A DNA stretch of 7,597 nt from an uncultured Eubacteriales bacterium (GTDB lineage: Bacteria; Bacillota; Clostridia; Oscillospirales; Acutalibacteraceae): positions 1 to 7,597 of the forward strand of contig CAKVBG010000051.1 of the NCBI GenBank assembly GCA_934725345.1. Direction: 5' to 3'. Each line of letters opens with the position of its first letter. Position 1 is the stretch's first letter. The notes under the pieces are model-generated. The model worked only from the letters and a program-made list of their open reading frames with translations, did no database searches and was not told the DNA's origin. The position numbers and the translations under genes are program-made. Positions 6,548 to 7,597 of the stretch are shown here, in pieces.

Positions 6548-7552
6548 TTAATTTTTGTTCGTAAACTCTCTAGATTTTTTCTTTATTTTGTTATTTTTCT
6601 CTGGCTGTTTTATTGGAAAGGGAACTTCGATTTTATTATCTTGTTTTTGAGGGATAAATTCACTATTAACGAAATAATCTATTGATTTAGTAGCAGCAGC
6701 AATATTCTCTAAAAAACCTTTGAAATTAACAGCTTTAGCGTGTAAGTTAATTAGATAGTAATAGGCAACTATTTTGGATTTTTGAGCGTATATCCAAAGA
6801 TGGTTGCTATAATTTTTATATGCGTTTTCTAGTTCTAGAAAATTTCTAATCACTCCAATTGACTTTATAAAATCATTTATCTTTTCAGTATTCATAGAGT
6901 GTAAGATACTAGTTTCGCGGGAGGTATAGTTATAAAGGCAGTCTTTTATTAAAACTATTTTTTCCGCGGCATAAAATAGTTTAGGTGAAACTGAAACATC
7001 CTCGAAGTACATATTTTCAAACGTAAAATTATTTTCCGAAAATATACTGCGTTTATAGAGTTTATTCCAGACGTAATAATGCATGCCTACGTCGAGAATT
7101 AATTTCCGTAGAGCTTGAGTTTTGGTATACACGCCCGGAAGTGAATGAAACGGCAGATACATTCTTATGTTTTGCTGAGGGTAATAAACTTTAAAATTAC
7201 AGCATACAATATCCGCTTGATGTTTAACCGCTGTGGTATATAAACTTTCTAAAAATGTGGGTTCAAGGTAATCGTCACTATCAAGAAAAGCTATGTATTC
7301 ACCCTGGCTAATGGACAGTGCTGCGTTACGAGCACTCCCGGGGCCTTTATTACACTGAGAGATAAATTTAAAGTTAGGATTTCTGCTGCAGAATTCTTTT
7401 ATAATTTCTATGCTTTTATCTGTAGAGCCATCGTCAACTATTATAACTTCAATGTTTTTCAAAGTTTGGGATTCAACGGATTCTAAAGCCTTTGGAAGAT
7501 ATTTTTCAACATTGTATACTGGGATTATTAAGCTCACAGCCACACTATTCAT
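6548..7552 (-). CDS. Family 2 (GT-A) glycosyltransferase
   Basis: This is a 334-aa inverting GT2 glycosyltransferase of the type found in exopolysaccharide, capsule and wall-polymer clusters. The N-terminal GT-A domain shows SLIIPVYNVEKYL (7-19), IIVDDGSTD (37-45), GPGSARNAAL (70-79) and the metal-binding DSDD (91-94). Further on, NKLYKRSIF (163-171) and YFEDVSV (182-188) are typical of the EpsJ/WcaA-like branch, with the ED pair at 184-185 as acceptor-side base candidate. There is no clear membrane helix, so it probably works at the inner membrane surface. The tail is rich in Lys and Asn. I prefer the ATG at 7552 over the one at 7561, because the binding site AAAGGGG abuts the upstream ATG but is 9 nt from this one. 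The donor and acceptor sugars cannot be read from the sequence. It runs opposite to murA and probably belongs to an operon entering from the right. Confidence 0.92.
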   Translation of the reverse strand: MNSVAVSLIIPVYNVEKYLPKALESVESQTLKNIEVIIVDDGSTDKSIEIIKEFCSRNPNFKFISQCNKGPGSARNAALSISQGEYIAFLDSDDYLEPTFLESLYTTAVKHQADIVCCNFKVYYPQQNIRMYLPFHSLPGVYTKTQALRKLILDVGMHYYVWNKLYKRSIFSENNFTFENMYFEDVSVSPKLFYAAEKIVLIKDCLYNYTSRETSILHSMNTEKINDFIKSIGVIRNFLELENAYKNYSNHLWIYAQKSKIVAYYYLINLHAKAVNFKGFLENIAAATKSIDYFVNSEFIPQKQDNKIEVPFPIKQPEKNNKIKKKSREFTNKN

Positions 7553-7561
7553 TTTTAACAT

Positions 7562-7568
7562 CCCCTTT
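7562..7568 (-). promoter_or_regulatory. Ribosome binding site that sets the glycosyltransferase start
   Basis: Read on the minus strand, AAAGGGG ends immediately before an ATG at 7561, which is too close for use. It is 9 nt from the in-frame ATG at 7552, so translation should begin there, three codons later. The remaining 29 nt to the window edge show no promoter. Confidence 0.6.
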
Positions 7569-7597
7569 AATTCGGATTTTGAGCCTCTTTTTTGATT

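Noticed and set aside
6541..6580. GGAGT ... ACTCT followed by a T-rich run, as a terminator for murA.
   Set aside because: The pairing is only 4-5 bp with a loop of more than 15 nt. The T-rich run is explained by lysine codons on the minus strand.

Overview
The window reads as ordinary chromosomal DNA from a low-GC Gram-positive anaerobe, most likely a member of the Clostridia (Bacillota). The reasons are the AT-rich codon use, strong AGGAGG-type ribosome binding sites, frequent TTG starts, a DUF4364 winged-helix protein of the clostridial type, and an rlmN - PP2C phosphatase - PASTA kinase gene string. The genus cannot be fixed from the sequence alone.

Layout, left to right. Positions 1-702 hold the 3' part of a MscS-type mechanosensitive channel gene whose start lies off the left edge. 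A DUF4364 gene follows (752-1300). At 1320-1349 there is a perfect-consensus housekeeping promoter (TTGACA, 18 nt, TATAAT). It opens a tight four-gene plus-strand unit: rlmN (1397-2452), prpC (2439-3179, overlapping rlmN by 14 nt), prkC (3226-5229) and murA (5258-6538). Three of these four genes start with TTG. On the opposite strand, and only 9 nt from the end of murA, lies a family-2 glycosyltransferase gene (6548-7552). It probably belongs to a surface-polysaccharide operon that continues beyond the right edge.

How the genes fit together. The PP2C phosphatase and the transmembrane PASTA Ser/Thr kinase form the usual antagonistic pair that senses muropeptides or lipid II and adjusts cell-wall synthesis. 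In many Bacillota the kinase is followed by rsgA and rpe. Here it is followed by murA, the first committed enzyme of peptidoglycan synthesis. In Listeria and relatives the PASTA kinase controls MurA stability through ReoM/ClpCP, so the linkage of sensor, phosphatase and target is the most interesting biological point in the window. RlmN modifies 23S rRNA A2503 (and in some bacteria tRNA A37), and appears to be the promoter-proximal member of the unit.

I found no mobile element, CRISPR array, tRNA, rRNA, riboswitch or convincing intrinsic terminator. No gap between genes exceeds about 100 nt. I found no clearly new biological system. The findings are mostly about gene order, start-codon choice and regulatory sites, plus two speculative protein features of the kinase.
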